Shown: positions 51,764-61,200, counted from the stretch's first letter. The stretch: DNA of 64,000 nt from Flagellimonas algicola (GCF_005937185.1 NZ_VCNI01000001.1:366656-430655), one strand, 5' to 3'. Notes: generated from the letters alone by a model not told the origin. A program made the numbers and translations.

Positions 51764-53929
51764 ATGAAGACTAAACTGATTTGGACCTTCTTACTTTGTT
51801 TAGTAATTACAATGGGTCTAATGGCCCAAGAACAGAAAAAGGTGACCATATGCTGGGATGTGTCCCATTCCATGCATGACAGGGATTTGGAAAAGGAGTT
51901 TTATTTTTTGGATGCTTATTTCAAAACCGTTCAGAATGCAGCTGTTACCTTGTTGCCGTTTAGCAATGAAATTGTTTCCAAAGATCAATTTACAGTCAAA
52001 AATGCAGACTGGTCGGCGGTGAAAAGTAAACTCCAAACGTTTCAGTATGATGGAGCGACTTCGTATACCTCCTTGGGAGATTATGCGGGAAGTGGAGCAG
52101 TCTTGTTATTTACAGATGGAAAGCAGAATCTTGATTCCTCTTCACCCAGTTTTGAAGGTGAACTTTATATCATCAATAGCAAAAAAGATTTTGATAGGGC
52201 CAGCCTTAATCTGCTATCCATTGTGAATAATGGAAACTTGATAAATCTAACCGAAAAAAAGACCAATACGAATTCAGATGCGCATGAGGTAACTTATTCT
52301 GGAACTATTTATGGTGGAGCCGCAGGTTTGGCTGCAGTGGATGTGTTTGTTAAGGAAGATCCCGATAATAAGGTGAGCACGGATAACCAAGGTTCATTCC
52401 AAATAGATGCACCACAAGGAAGTACACTGGTCATAGCCTATGGGAACCGAATCACAGAGCATGTTTTGGATGAGGTCAAAAACTTGGATTTTTCCATTAG
52501 CGATGGGGAAATTCAACTTCAGGAGGTAGTGGTGACAGAAGTTGGAGAAGAACAACCGGAAGAAATTACTACCGCTTATGGCAAAGAAAACAAGGATAAA
52601 ATTGGTTATGCAGTGCAGTCCATAGGGGAAGACCAAATTCCAGATGCTGCCACTACTGCCAATACTGCCGTGCAAGGTAAGTTTTCAGGGGTTAGTCTGG
52701 GGCAGAATGATGATTTGAGCCAAACTAAAATGAGACCCAGCAATTCCATCTTGGGAAATAATTACAGCCTGATAGTTGTTGATGGGGTACCCATGGAACG
52801 CTCCAATTCTTTTACTGGAGAAATCGCTGGCACTGGTTTTATTGATCCTCGAAATATTGCAGAGGTTACTGTTTTGAAGGGATTGGCAGCCACCAATCGA
52901 TATGGCAGTATGGGAGCCAATGGGGTACTTATGATCACCACAAAAACGGCAATAGTGGATGGCCCAAGAGGACAGAAAAAAGATTTGGCCCGATTGACCA
53001 ACAACGTATACGACAGTAAGTTAAAGGTGAACAAAAAGAGCTTGGTAACGCCTTATCTTAAGGAATTGAAAAATGGAAAAAGTGTACAGGAAGCGTATGA
53101 TTTATATTTAAATCAAAGAGCAAAATATTGGGATACCCCTGAATATCTTGTGGACGTTGCTTCGTTTTTTTATAGTTCCGATAAGGGCTTGGGCAACCGC
53201 ATTTTATCAAACACTTTAGAAAAACCGACACCCGGGTATGAGGAGTTACGGGGAACCTATTTAAAGTCCATGGAAGTTGGGAATCCTGAATTGGCCCTAG
53301 TGGCAGCCAACAAGATGATTACGGATTTCCCAAATAAGATTCAACCCTATCTAGATGTGGCCAAAGCCCAAGAGAAGATTGGGAACCATCAATTGGCCTC
53401 CAACCTTTACCATGCCATTCTGGATGGAAGTGCCAATCCTAAAGTAAACTTTTTGGGATTGGAAAAACTAGTAGGAACGGATTTGAGGAACTTGGTCAAT
53501 CAGGAACGGAAACACTTGGACATATCCAAGGTGTCCTCGGCATATCAAAACAATCTTACCTACAATGCCCGACTGGTATTGGAATGGAACAATACTGATG
53601 CTGAATTTGTGGTGCAATTTGTAAACCCGCAAAAACGCTTTTTTAACTGGGAACATACCGTGGCCTCTGATAGAAAACGGATCATGGATGAGATTCAACA
53701 TGGTTTTGGCAGCGAACAATTTGAAATTGTGGGCCCTGAAACCGTGGGAGATTGGATTTTGAATGTCACCTATCTGGGTAATAGAACTTCCGGAAACAAG
53801 ATACCTACCTTTTTAAAGTGTACCGTGCAATATAATTTTGGCAAAGCCAATCAATACAGTGAGGAATTCCTTGTACGACTTCAGGATAATGGGGATGAGC
53901 AGCAATTGGCCAAATTCGCTGTGCAATAA
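51764..53929 (+). CDS. VWA protein with carboxypeptidase-regulatory and TonB-plug domains, no barrel
   Basis: 721 residues from ATG 51764 (signal peptide to about 22). Order differs from its neighbours: N-terminal VWA-like domain (25-160, MIDAS DVSHSM), CarboxypepD_reg-like domain (about 185-262), EVVVTEVG linker, plug domain (about 285-425, YSLIVVDGVPM, GANGVLMITTKTA), helical region and a C-terminal beta domain (about 585-721, ARLVLEWNNTDAEFVVQFV) paralogous to the preceding protein. It starts 16 nt after that gene and ends flush against the convergent carboxylase gene. Function unknown. Confidence 0.8.
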   Translation: MKTKLIWTFLLCLVITMGLMAQEQKKVTICWDVSHSMHDRDLEKEFYFLDAYFKTVQNAAVTLLPFSNEIVSKDQFTVKNADWSAVKSKLQTFQYDGATSYTSLGDYAGSGAVLLFTDGKQNLDSSSPSFEGELYIINSKKDFDRASLNLLSIVNNGNLINLTEKKTNTNSDAHEVTYSGTIYGGAAGLAAVDVFVKEDPDNKVSTDNQGSFQIDAPQGSTLVIAYGNRITEHVLDEVKNLDFSISDGEIQLQEVVVTEVGEEQPEEITTAYGKENKDKIGYAVQSIGEDQIPDAATTANTAVQGKFSGVSLGQNDDLSQTKMRPSNSILGNNYSLIVVDGVPMERSNSFTGEIAGTGFIDPRNIAEVTVLKGLAATNRYGSMGANGVLMITTKTAIVDGPRGQKKDLARLTNNVYDSKLKVNKKSLVTPYLKELKNGKSVQEAYDLYLNQRAKYWDTPEYLVDVASFFYSSDKGLGNRILSNTLEKPTPGYEELRGTYLKSMEVGNPELALVAANKMITDFPNKIQPYLDVAKAQEKIGNHQLASNLYHAILDGSANPKVNFLGLEKLVGTDLRNLVNQERKHLDISKVSSAYQNNLTYNARLVLEWNNTDAEFVVQFVNPQKRFFNWEHTVASDRKRIMDEIQHGFGSEQFEIVGPETVGDWILNVTYLGNRTSGNKIPTFLKCTVQYNFGKANQYSEEFLVRLQDNGDEQQLAKFAVQ

Positions 53930-55558
53930 TTAGACCTGCAAAACCCCCATATTAAATTTTTTATCCGAAGGGCTGTGATTGGAAGCCTCAATTCCCATTG
54001 AAATCCATTTTCTGGTCTCCAAAGGATTAATAATGGCATCGGTCCATAACCTGGCCGCGGCATAGTAGGGTGATATTTGGTGGTCATAGCGTTTTTTAAT
54101 GTTGTCGAACAATGCTTTTTCCTTTTTGGCATCCAAGGTTTCCCCATTTTTCTCCAATGAAGCCTTTTCTATCTGTAAAAGCACTTTGGCAGCGGAATTC
54201 CCGCTCATCACCGCTAGTTCTGCACTGGGCCATGCCAAAATCAGTCTTGGGTCATAAGCCTTCCCACACATAGCATAATTCCCGGCTCCGTAGCTATTGC
54301 CAATGACCACCGTAAATTTGGGAACGACAGAATTGCTAACTGCATTCACCATTTTTGCACCATCCTTGATGATGCCGCCATGTTCACTTTTACTCCCCAC
54401 CATAAATCCCGTGACATCTTGTAAAAAGACCAATGGGATTTTCTTTTGATTGCAATTGGCAATGAATCGGGTAGCCTTATCAGCCGAATCGGAATAGATA
54501 ACCCCACCAAATTGCATTTCACCTTTTTTGGTTTTGACCACTTTCCGTTGGTTGGCCACAATTCCGACAGCCCAGCCATCTATCCGGGCATAACCGGTAA
54601 GCAAGGTTTTACCATAGCCTTCCTTGTATTGCTCAAATTCAGAATTGTCCACCAAGCGCTTGATGATTTCAAGCATATCATATTGGTCACTTCGGGATTT
54701 GGGAAGGATGCCATAAATGTCCTCCTCCTTTTCTGTAGGATTTTGAGCCTCAACCCGATTATAGCCTGCTTTTTCAAACGTGCCAATCTTGCCTACTATA
54801 TTCCTGATTTTGTTCAAGGCATCCTTGTCATCCTTGGCTTTGTAATCCGTCACACCACTAATTTCTGAATGGGTAGTGGCACCACCTAAGGTCTCATTGT
54901 CTATACTTTCGCCAATAGCAGCCTTTACTAAATAACTTCCAGCAAGGAAAATACTTCCGGTTTTGTCTACGATCATGGCTTCATCGCTCATAATAGGCAG
55001 GTATGCCCCACCAGCCACGCAACTTCCCATAACAGCAGAGATTTGGGTAATTCCCATACTGCTCATGACCGCATTATTTCTAAAAATCCGTCCAAAATGC
55101 TCCTTATCTGGGAATATTTCATCTTGCATGGGCAAATACACCCCAGCACTATCCACCAAGTAAATGATAGGTAATTTGTTTTCGATGGAAATCTCTTGGG
55201 CCCTGAGATTTTTCTTTCCTGTTATGGGGAACCAAGCTCCTGCTTTTACCGTTGCATCGTTGGCCACCACCACGCATTGTTTTCCTTGGATATACCCAAT
55301 TTTGACCACCACACCGGCACTGGGGCATCCACCATGCTCCTCGTACATACCCTCTCCGGCAAACGCTCCTATTTCAATCCGTTCGGAATTAGCATCCAAC
55401 AGATAGTCAATACGTTCACGGGCCGTCATTTTTCCTTTGGCATGGTGTTTTTCAATTCTTTTCTTGCCACCACCGAGCTTTATTTGCGCCAATTTGTTAC
55501 GGAGTTCGGAAAGTTTAAGCTTATTGTGATCTTCGTTTTTATTGAAGTTTATATCCAT
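53930..55558 (-). CDS. acyl-CoA carboxylase subunit beta (carboxyltransferase)
   Basis: 542 residues, both N and C carboxyltransferase lobes. KMTARERIDYLLD, GGCPSAGVVVKIG, GSCVAGGAYLP, FLQDVTGFMVG, GNSYGAGNYAMCGKAYDPR and AELAVMSGNSAA are typical of methylcrotonyl- or related acyl-CoA carboxylases. It would carry out carboxyl transfer from biotin to an acyl-CoA in leucine or odd-chain metabolism. No biotin carboxylase subunit gene is adjacent, so the exact substrate is open. Its stop abuts that of the convergent VWA/plug gene. Confidence 0.92.
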   Translation of the reverse strand: MDINFNKNEDHNKLKLSELRNKLAQIKLGGGKKRIEKHHAKGKMTARERIDYLLDANSERIEIGAFAGEGMYEEHGGCPSAGVVVKIGYIQGKQCVVVANDATVKAGAWFPITGKKNLRAQEISIENKLPIIYLVDSAGVYLPMQDEIFPDKEHFGRIFRNNAVMSSMGITQISAVMGSCVAGGAYLPIMSDEAMIVDKTGSIFLAGSYLVKAAIGESIDNETLGGATTHSEISGVTDYKAKDDKDALNKIRNIVGKIGTFEKAGYNRVEAQNPTEKEEDIYGILPKSRSDQYDMLEIIKRLVDNSEFEQYKEGYGKTLLTGYARIDGWAVGIVANQRKVVKTKKGEMQFGGVIYSDSADKATRFIANCNQKKIPLVFLQDVTGFMVGSKSEHGGIIKDGAKMVNAVSNSVVPKFTVVIGNSYGAGNYAMCGKAYDPRLILAWPSAELAVMSGNSAAKVLLQIEKASLEKNGETLDAKKEKALFDNIKKRYDHQISPYYAAARLWTDAIINPLETRKWISMGIEASNHSPSDKKFNMGVLQV

Positions 55559-55608
55559 AATTTCAATATGATTTCATCGTCCCGCTAAAGATAAGGAGTT
55601 ATAATCAT

Positions 55609-55616
55609 TACTTTTG
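55609..55616 (+). promoter_or_regulatory. -7 box 6 nt before the Gfo/Idh/MocA gene
   Basis: TACTTTTG matches TAnnTTTG and ends 6 nt before the ATG at 55623, predicting a leaderless or nearly leaderless mRNA. Confidence 0.5.
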
Positions 55617-55622
55617 GTCTCT

Positions 55623-56606
55623 ATGAATTCAAAGATCAAGTGGGGCATTATTGGCCCCGGGAACATTGCTAGAAAATTCGCTTCGGATTTACTTTTGGTT
55701 GAAGATGCTGAGATATGCGCAGTAGCTTCGAGAAGCCATGAAAAGGCAGAGAAATTTGCAAATGAATTTAATACGGAACACGTATTTGGCAGTTACGAAG
55801 CACTTTTTTCCTCCAAAACTGTGGACATTGTTTATATAGCCACGCCCCATAATTTCCACAAAGATTTGTCCATTCAAGCTATGCGTCATGACTTGGCTGT
55901 GCTTTGCGAAAAGCCTGCTGGAATCAATCAAGGAGAGGTTCAGGAAATGATAGAAGTGGCACAGGAGAACCGGGTATTTTTCATGGAAGGATTGTGGTCA
56001 CGTTTTAACCCTTCCATCCAAAAGGTAAAACAACTCGTTGATGAAGGTAGGATTGGGGAACTAGGCTATCTGCATGCAGATTTTGCGTTTTACGGTTTGG
56101 ATCGTGATGCTGATTCTCGGGTATTGAACCCAAACTTGGCATCCGGTTCCTTATTGGATATTGGAATTTATCCCATTTTTTTAGCTTATCTCTTGATGGG
56201 CAAACCGGATGAGATTTTGGCTACCTCCAACTTTCATCAAAATGGAACCGAAGTACAGACTTCGATGATTTTTCAATATCCTCAGAGTCAAGCTGTGTTG
56301 TACAGTGGAATTAGCAGCAATTCCAAAATGGAGGCGGAGATATCTGGAAGTAATGGTACCTTGTTTCTTCAACCGAGGTGGCATAAGGCTTCGACCTACA
56401 TTATTGAGAAAAATGGAGCCCAGGAGACCGTAGATCTTCCTATTAAGGGCATTGGATTTGTTTATGAAATTGAGCACGTACATGATTGTCTGCGCAAACA
56501 GTTATCGGAGAGTCCTTTATGGTCGCACCAACATAGTTTGGACTTGGTGGAGCTTATGGATACCATCAGACAAAAAGCGGGGATTAAATTTCCTTTTGAA
56601 GCTTAA
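55623..56606 (+). CDS. Gfo/Idh/MocA family oxidoreductase
   Basis: 327 residues from ATG 55623. N-terminal NAD(P) Rossmann motif KWGIIGPGNIARKFASDL, the family signature CEKPAGINQGEVQEMI with its catalytic-region lysine, and YIATPHNFH. C-terminal domain with LLDIGIYPIFLAYLLMG. Such enzymes oxidise or reduce sugars, inositols or trans-dihydrodiols; this one resembles the dihydrodiol dehydrogenase-like branch. Substrate unknown. Cytosolic. Confidence 0.9.
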   Translation: MNSKIKWGIIGPGNIARKFASDLLLVEDAEICAVASRSHEKAEKFANEFNTEHVFGSYEALFSSKTVDIVYIATPHNFHKDLSIQAMRHDLAVLCEKPAGINQGEVQEMIEVAQENRVFFMEGLWSRFNPSIQKVKQLVDEGRIGELGYLHADFAFYGLDRDADSRVLNPNLASGSLLDIGIYPIFLAYLLMGKPDEILATSNFHQNGTEVQTSMIFQYPQSQAVLYSGISSNSKMEAEISGSNGTLFLQPRWHKASTYIIEKNGAQETVDLPIKGIGFVYEIEHVHDCLRKQLSESPLWSHQHSLDLVELMDTIRQKAGIKFPFEA

Positions 56607-56672
56607 ACTTGCAACTGTCATTTTGGGTTCTTACATTTTTTACGATATTTGATTTTCTACTGAACTAACAAT

Positions 56673-56855
56673 ATGGGAATGAACAAAAATACGGTGCTGG
56701 CCTGGGCAACTTGGATTATGATTTTGGTAGGTTTGGGTATGATTGCACTTGGGGCTTTTAAATATGATGAGGTAGCAGGTTACGGATTTGCTTCCGTTGG
56801 CATTGGATTCTTTGCCATTGCATGGGTCTTTAACGCGCTCAAGGGCCGAGTTTAG
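56673..56855 (+). CDS. small two-helix membrane protein
   Basis: 60 residues with two hydrophobic helices (about 9-28, WATWIMILVGLGMIALGAF, and 36-54, YGFASVGIGFFAIAWVFNAL) and a short polar hairpin. It resembles the small flavobacterial family named after CAL67264, from memory only. ATG 56673 or 56679 may start it. It lies 33 nt before ettA. Function unknown. Confidence 0.75.
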   Translation: MGMNKNTVLAWATWIMILVGLGMIALGAFKYDEVAGYGFASVGIGFFAIAWVFNALKGRV

Positions 56856-56888
56856 TTTCCTTTTTTACGTAATTCTAATAACAACCTA

Positions 56889-58580
56889 ATGTCAGACGAT
56901 AAGAAGGTTATTTTTTCAATGTCCGGGGTAACCAAGACCTTTAAAACGGCCAACACCCCAGTTTTAAAGAATATATATCTCAGTTTTTTTTACGGCGCCA
57001 AGATTGGAATCCTGGGACTTAACGGTTCGGGAAAATCCACTTTGCTGAAAATCATAGCTGGAGTGGACAAGAACTATCAAGGCGATGTGGTTTTCTCTCC
57101 GGGTTATACGGTAGGATACTTGGAACAAGAACCACAACTGGATGAGGAAAAGACCGTTCTTGATGTAGTAAAAGAGGGCGTGGCCGAGACGGTTGCCATA
57201 TTGGACGAGTACAACCAGATCAACGATATGTTTGCGTTGCCAGAAGTCTACGAAGATGCGGAAAAGATGCAAAAGTTGATGGACAAGCAGGCCGCGCTGC
57301 AAGATAAAATTGATGCTTCCAATGCTTGGGAATTGGACACCAAATTGGAAATAGCCATGGACGCGTTGCGTACTCCGGATTCAGACAAAAAGATTGGGGT
57401 ACTCTCTGGTGGGGAGCGCAGAAGAGTGGCCCTTTGCAGACTATTGCTGCAAGAACCGGACGTATTGTTATTGGATGAGCCCACCAACCACTTGGATGCG
57501 GAATCCGTACATTGGTTGGAACACCATCTGGCACAATACAAGGGAACCGTTATAGCGGTGACCCACGACCGTTATTTCTTGGATAATGTCGCCGGCTGGA
57601 TTTTGGAATTGGACAGGGGAGAAGGTATCCCGTGGAAAGGTAACTATTCAGGGTGGTTGGATCAAAAGGCCAAGCGTTTGGCCCAAGAGAGTAAACAAGC
57701 ATCAAAACGACAAAAAACCTTGGAACGTGAGCTTGATTGGGTGCGCCAAGGGGCCAAGGGAAGACAAACCAAACAAAAAGCCCGTTTAAAAAACTATGAC
57801 AAACTTTTAAGCCAAGATCAAAAGCAACTCGAGGAGAAGTTAGAAATCTATATTCCCAATGGACCTAGGTTGGGAACGAATGTAATTGAGGCCAAAGGAG
57901 TAAGTAAGGCCTATGAGGACAAACTGCTATATGAAGATTTGAATTTCAATTTGCCCCAGGCTGGAATTGTGGGTATTATTGGTCCCAATGGTGCGGGTAA
58001 GACTACCATTTTTAGGATGATTATGGGGGAGGAAAATCCAGATAAGGGCGAATTTACCGTAGGTGACACCGCTAAACTAGCTTATGTGGACCAAAGTCAT
58101 TCCAATATTGACCCTAACAAAACCATTTGGGAAAATTTCAGTGATGGGCAAGAATTGGTGATGATGGGAGGGAAGCAAGTCAATTCCAGGGCCTATTTAA
58201 GCCGATTTAATTTTTCAGGGAGCGAGCAGAACAAAAAAGTCAACATGCTTTCTGGCGGGGAACGGAACCGACTCCATTTGGCGATGACCCTTAAGGAAGA
58301 GGGAAATGTGTTGTTACTGGATGAGCCTACCAACGATTTGGACGTAAACACACTAAGGGCTTTGGAAGAAGGGTTGGAAAATTTTGCGGGCTGTGCGGTG
58401 ATTATTTCCCACGATAGATGGTTCTTGGATAGGATTTGCACGCATATCCTTGCTTTTGAAGGAGATTCGCAGGTGTATTTCTTTGAAGGATCTTTTTCAG
58501 ATTATGAAGAGAATAAAAAGAAACGCTTGGGCGCGGATATCATGCCCAAGCGTATCAAATACAAAAAGTTGATTCGTTAG
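56889..58580 (+). CDS. ettA: energy-dependent translational throttle ATPase EttA
   Basis: 563 residues, ABC-F protein with two ATP-binding cassettes: Walker A GLNGSGKST and GPNGAGKTT, signatures LSGGERRRVALCRLLL and LSGGERNRLHLAM, Walker B LLLDEPTNHLD and LLLDEPTNDLD. The arm and linker (LERELDWVRQGAKGRQTKQK) are those of the EttA subgroup, which binds the ribosomal E site and gates the first peptide bond according to energy state. Length and both catalytic glutamates are intact. Ends 15 nt before a convergent gene. Confidence 0.94.
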   Translation: MSDDKKVIFSMSGVTKTFKTANTPVLKNIYLSFFYGAKIGILGLNGSGKSTLLKIIAGVDKNYQGDVVFSPGYTVGYLEQEPQLDEEKTVLDVVKEGVAETVAILDEYNQINDMFALPEVYEDAEKMQKLMDKQAALQDKIDASNAWELDTKLEIAMDALRTPDSDKKIGVLSGGERRRVALCRLLLQEPDVLLLDEPTNHLDAESVHWLEHHLAQYKGTVIAVTHDRYFLDNVAGWILELDRGEGIPWKGNYSGWLDQKAKRLAQESKQASKRQKTLERELDWVRQGAKGRQTKQKARLKNYDKLLSQDQKQLEEKLEIYIPNGPRLGTNVIEAKGVSKAYEDKLLYEDLNFNLPQAGIVGIIGPNGAGKTTIFRMIMGEENPDKGEFTVGDTAKLAYVDQSHSNIDPNKTIWENFSDGQELVMMGGKQVNSRAYLSRFNFSGSEQNKKVNMLSGGERNRLHLAMTLKEEGNVLLLDEPTNDLDVNTLRALEEGLENFAGCAVIISHDRWFLDRICTHILAFEGDSQVYFFEGSFSDYEENKKKRLGADIMPKRIKYKKLIR

Positions 58581-58595
58581 AATCAACCAACGGAT

Positions 58596-59279
58596 TTATT
58601 TTTCTGCCTCAAGGCTCTTAAGCGCTCGTTGAAGCAAGTTTTTAGCATCTTCCAAATAGGCTTTCTGATGATGTTCCAAACTATTGGGATCGTTTTCCTT
58701 TTCAGGTGAATTTTGCTGGAAACTATTGGTGAATTGGACTAAATCCAAAATTGCCTTCTCTGCTCGGGTCAATTTATCCTTGGCATGTTTATCAAAAACC
58801 TTGAGCATTTCTTGCTCCATGGAATCTTTATCTTCTTCGGAATCGGCATAGGCCTCATGTTCCAATGTGGTATCCGCACTATCTTCCACTACGGTTTCTG
58901 GAACAATCCCTAAGGTACATTCGTCCAAAATGGTGATTAGTTCATTGATCAATCCCATTGATTTCTTGGAAAAAAAACGTCCGGCATCCCAGTCCACAGG
59001 CTCAATGGCCTTGTTGAGAGCTTCCATGGCGTCCAGTCTTTTATCTTCGGATTTGGCACAAGCGCATTCCGCCATAAAACTCTCGGATTTCTCCAAAGCG
59101 ATCAAAGCTCTTTCGGCATAATACATTTGATGTTCAAAGTTGGTTGCGCCCATGGCCTTTTTGGTATGGCTTAAGCCATAGGTGATTTTGGCATAGAAAT
59201 TATCACACTGATTGGAAAAGGAAAAGTTTGCCATAAAGAGGCATACGAACGCAAACAAAGTAAAGTGTTTGTTGATCAT
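58596..59279 (-). CDS. secreted protein of unknown function
   Basis: 227 residues with a signal peptide (MINKHFTLFAFVCLFMANFS). The mature part is helical with four cysteines in the first half (QCDNFY, AECACAK, DECTLG), then an acidic region (HEAYADSEEDKDSMEQEML) and a C-terminal helical region. No family recognised. It has no obvious operon partner. Confidence 0.7.
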   Translation of the reverse strand: MINKHFTLFAFVCLFMANFSFSNQCDNFYAKITYGLSHTKKAMGATNFEHQMYYAERALIALEKSESFMAECACAKSEDKRLDAMEALNKAIEPVDWDAGRFFSKKSMGLINELITILDECTLGIVPETVVEDSADTTLEHEAYADSEEDKDSMEQEMLKVFDKHAKDKLTRAEKAILDLVQFTNSFQQNSPEKENDPNSLEHHQKAYLEDAKNLLQRALKSLEAEK

Positions 59280-59345
59280 GGTTAAGTACTGATTTGGGTT
59301 GGTACTTCTACGTTAACGAAATTTGGGCTTTAATATTTTATAGGG

Positions 59346-60119
59346 TTAAAAATCGTCATTGGGGTACCAGTCCAGTTGTACCACCTTAATATTGGGATTT
59401 CCATTGTTAACAATGGTTTTAAACATCTTAACATCGCTAACATTGGGCCTGCCTCGGTAGTGATACGGATAGATCTCTTTGGGTTGGAATTCTAAAACGG
59501 CATCCGCTGCGCTGTAAACGTTCATTGTATAAGGTAAGTTCATGCATACAAAGGCCTTGTCTATATTTTTTAATGCCCTCATTTCAGGTATATCTTCTGT
59601 ATCCCCCGAAAAATAGAGCCGTTGTCCATCAATATCGAGGACATAACCATTACCCCTCCCTTTGGTATGGAATTTAAGGGCTTCTTTACGAAGATTGTAC
59701 ATGGGAACCGCCTCTACCGTTATTCCGTAGCGTTCTTTTGAGTCCCCATTGTGCAGCACATCAATTTGAGGAGTGAATTCTTGGGGCATTTTATCAGCTA
59801 CCGCCTGGGGTACCATGATTTTGGCCTTGTGTGTGTCCAATTCCTGTATAGTCTCCAAACTAAAATGGTCTCCGTGAATATCTGTAACAAGAATAAGGTC
59901 GGGTAGCTTTTGATTTGCGAAAGCTTGAGCTCCGCCAACAGGATCAATATAGATAGTGATTTCGTTCCATTCCAAAACCGCTGTGGCATGTTCAATGGGA
60001 GTGATTTTAATTTCGTTGGATTTGGGTTTTTCCACAATCATAACACTTTGCCCAAATGAACTGGCGCAAATCAGGCTTAAAAAAAGGAAAAGTACGAAGG
60101 GTGTTAATAAATTTTTCAT
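59346..60119 (-). CDS. MBL-fold metallohydrolase, exported (UlaG-like)
   Basis: 257 residues with a signal peptide (MKNLLTPFVLFLFLSLICAS). Metallo-beta-lactamase fold of the UlaG/beta-lactamase-superfamily-3 type: IEHATAVLEWNEITIYID, the zinc motif TDIHGDHFSLE, LYFSGDTEDIPEM and PYHYRGRP near the end. Members hydrolyse lactones or phosphoesters; the substrate here is unknown and the export signal makes a periplasmic role likely. Confidence 0.87.
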   Translation of the reverse strand: MKNLLTPFVLFLFLSLICASSFGQSVMIVEKPKSNEIKITPIEHATAVLEWNEITIYIDPVGGAQAFANQKLPDLILVTDIHGDHFSLETIQELDTHKAKIMVPQAVADKMPQEFTPQIDVLHNGDSKERYGITVEAVPMYNLRKEALKFHTKGRGNGYVLDIDGQRLYFSGDTEDIPEMRALKNIDKAFVCMNLPYTMNVYSAADAVLEFQPKEIYPYHYRGRPNVSDVKMFKTIVNNGNPNIKVVQLDWYPNDDF

Positions 60120-60288
60120 GAGTCAGAAATTAATCGAGCCTTTTAAAATTAGTGCATACAACCGATTAGTCCACATTTTTTTAACATAATTTAAATCCGA
60201 ATGATCCAAATCAAAAACTATAGCGTATATAACTCAGAACACAATTGATCGAAACACTTAATAGCAAGAATCAATTAATTTAAAAGTT

Positions 60289-61176
60289 ATGACTGAAACA
60301 AAAAGTAACAACGGATTAAAGGTAATCGCAGGTTTGTTGGGCGTGGTTCTTTTAGGTACCATTATCTACACGGTTAGCCTTTACCAGGATAAGAAAAAAA
60401 CTACCACTGCATTAACGCAGGAGAAAGAATTGGTTGTTGAGGATTTGAACAACCTTAAATCTGAATACGACAAAGCAATTTTGGAGAGCAACGCTACCAA
60501 CGAGGAATTGGTTGCCGCTCGTGACAACATTGCTAAGTACATTGATTCTGTACAAGGAATGAAAGCTGATATCGCTTCCCTATCCAGATACAGAAGACAA
60601 GTAAGCGTGCTTAAAGCTGAAAGAGAAAAATTGTTGAAGCAAGTTGATTCTTTGACAACTTCCAACACTTTATTGGCCATGCAACGCGACAGTACTTTTG
60701 TAGAATTGGAAAAGCAAACTGTATTTAACGATTCTTTGGTAGTACAGAACACCCAATTGGCTGATGCCGTTGAAAGAGGATCTGCACTTAGCCTTTCTAC
60801 CTTTACTGTAGATGCAGTTAGGGAAAGAAACAGTGGTAAATTGGTTTCTACTTCCAGAGCAAAAGCTACTGACAAGTTTAAAGTATGTTTTACTGTTGCT
60901 GACAACGTAATTGCTGAGGCTGGTGATCGCGAGTTCTTTATTGAAGTATTGGATCCTCAAGGAAATGTCCTGGGAGACAGCTTCTCTAAATCTAGCGAAG
61001 AAGGTGCTTCCATAACATATAGCAAGGGAACTAATTTTTACTATGAGAACAGCTCTTTGGATGTATGTGATTACATCAACAAGCCTGCTTCGGATTTCCA
61101 AAAAGGAAATTACATGGTAAATGTTTATGACGGTGGATTGAAGTTATTGGGAACTTCCAAATTCGCTCTAAAATAG
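60289..61176 (+). CDS. membrane-anchored coiled-coil protein of unknown function
   Basis: 295 residues. One membrane helix (about 10-28, VIAGLLGVVLLGTIIYTVSL), a long coiled coil (35-160) and a C-terminal beta domain (170-295, KFKVCFTVADNVIAEAGDRE; NYMVNVYDGGLKLLGTSKF). Codon use is biased to frequent codons and the leader is AT-rich, so it may be well expressed. Similar flavobacterial proteins sometimes carry a chromosome-partitioning label that I cannot confirm. Ends at a strong terminator. Confidence 0.75.
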   Translation: MTETKSNNGLKVIAGLLGVVLLGTIIYTVSLYQDKKKTTTALTQEKELVVEDLNNLKSEYDKAILESNATNEELVAARDNIAKYIDSVQGMKADIASLSRYRRQVSVLKAEREKLLKQVDSLTTSNTLLAMQRDSTFVELEKQTVFNDSLVVQNTQLADAVERGSALSLSTFTVDAVRERNSGKLVSTSRAKATDKFKVCFTVADNVIAEAGDREFFIEVLDPQGNVLGDSFSKSSEEGASITYSKGTNFYYENSSLDVCDYINKPASDFQKGNYMVNVYDGGLKLLGTSKFALK

Positions 61177-61200
61177 TATACACTATCCACATTTCACAAA

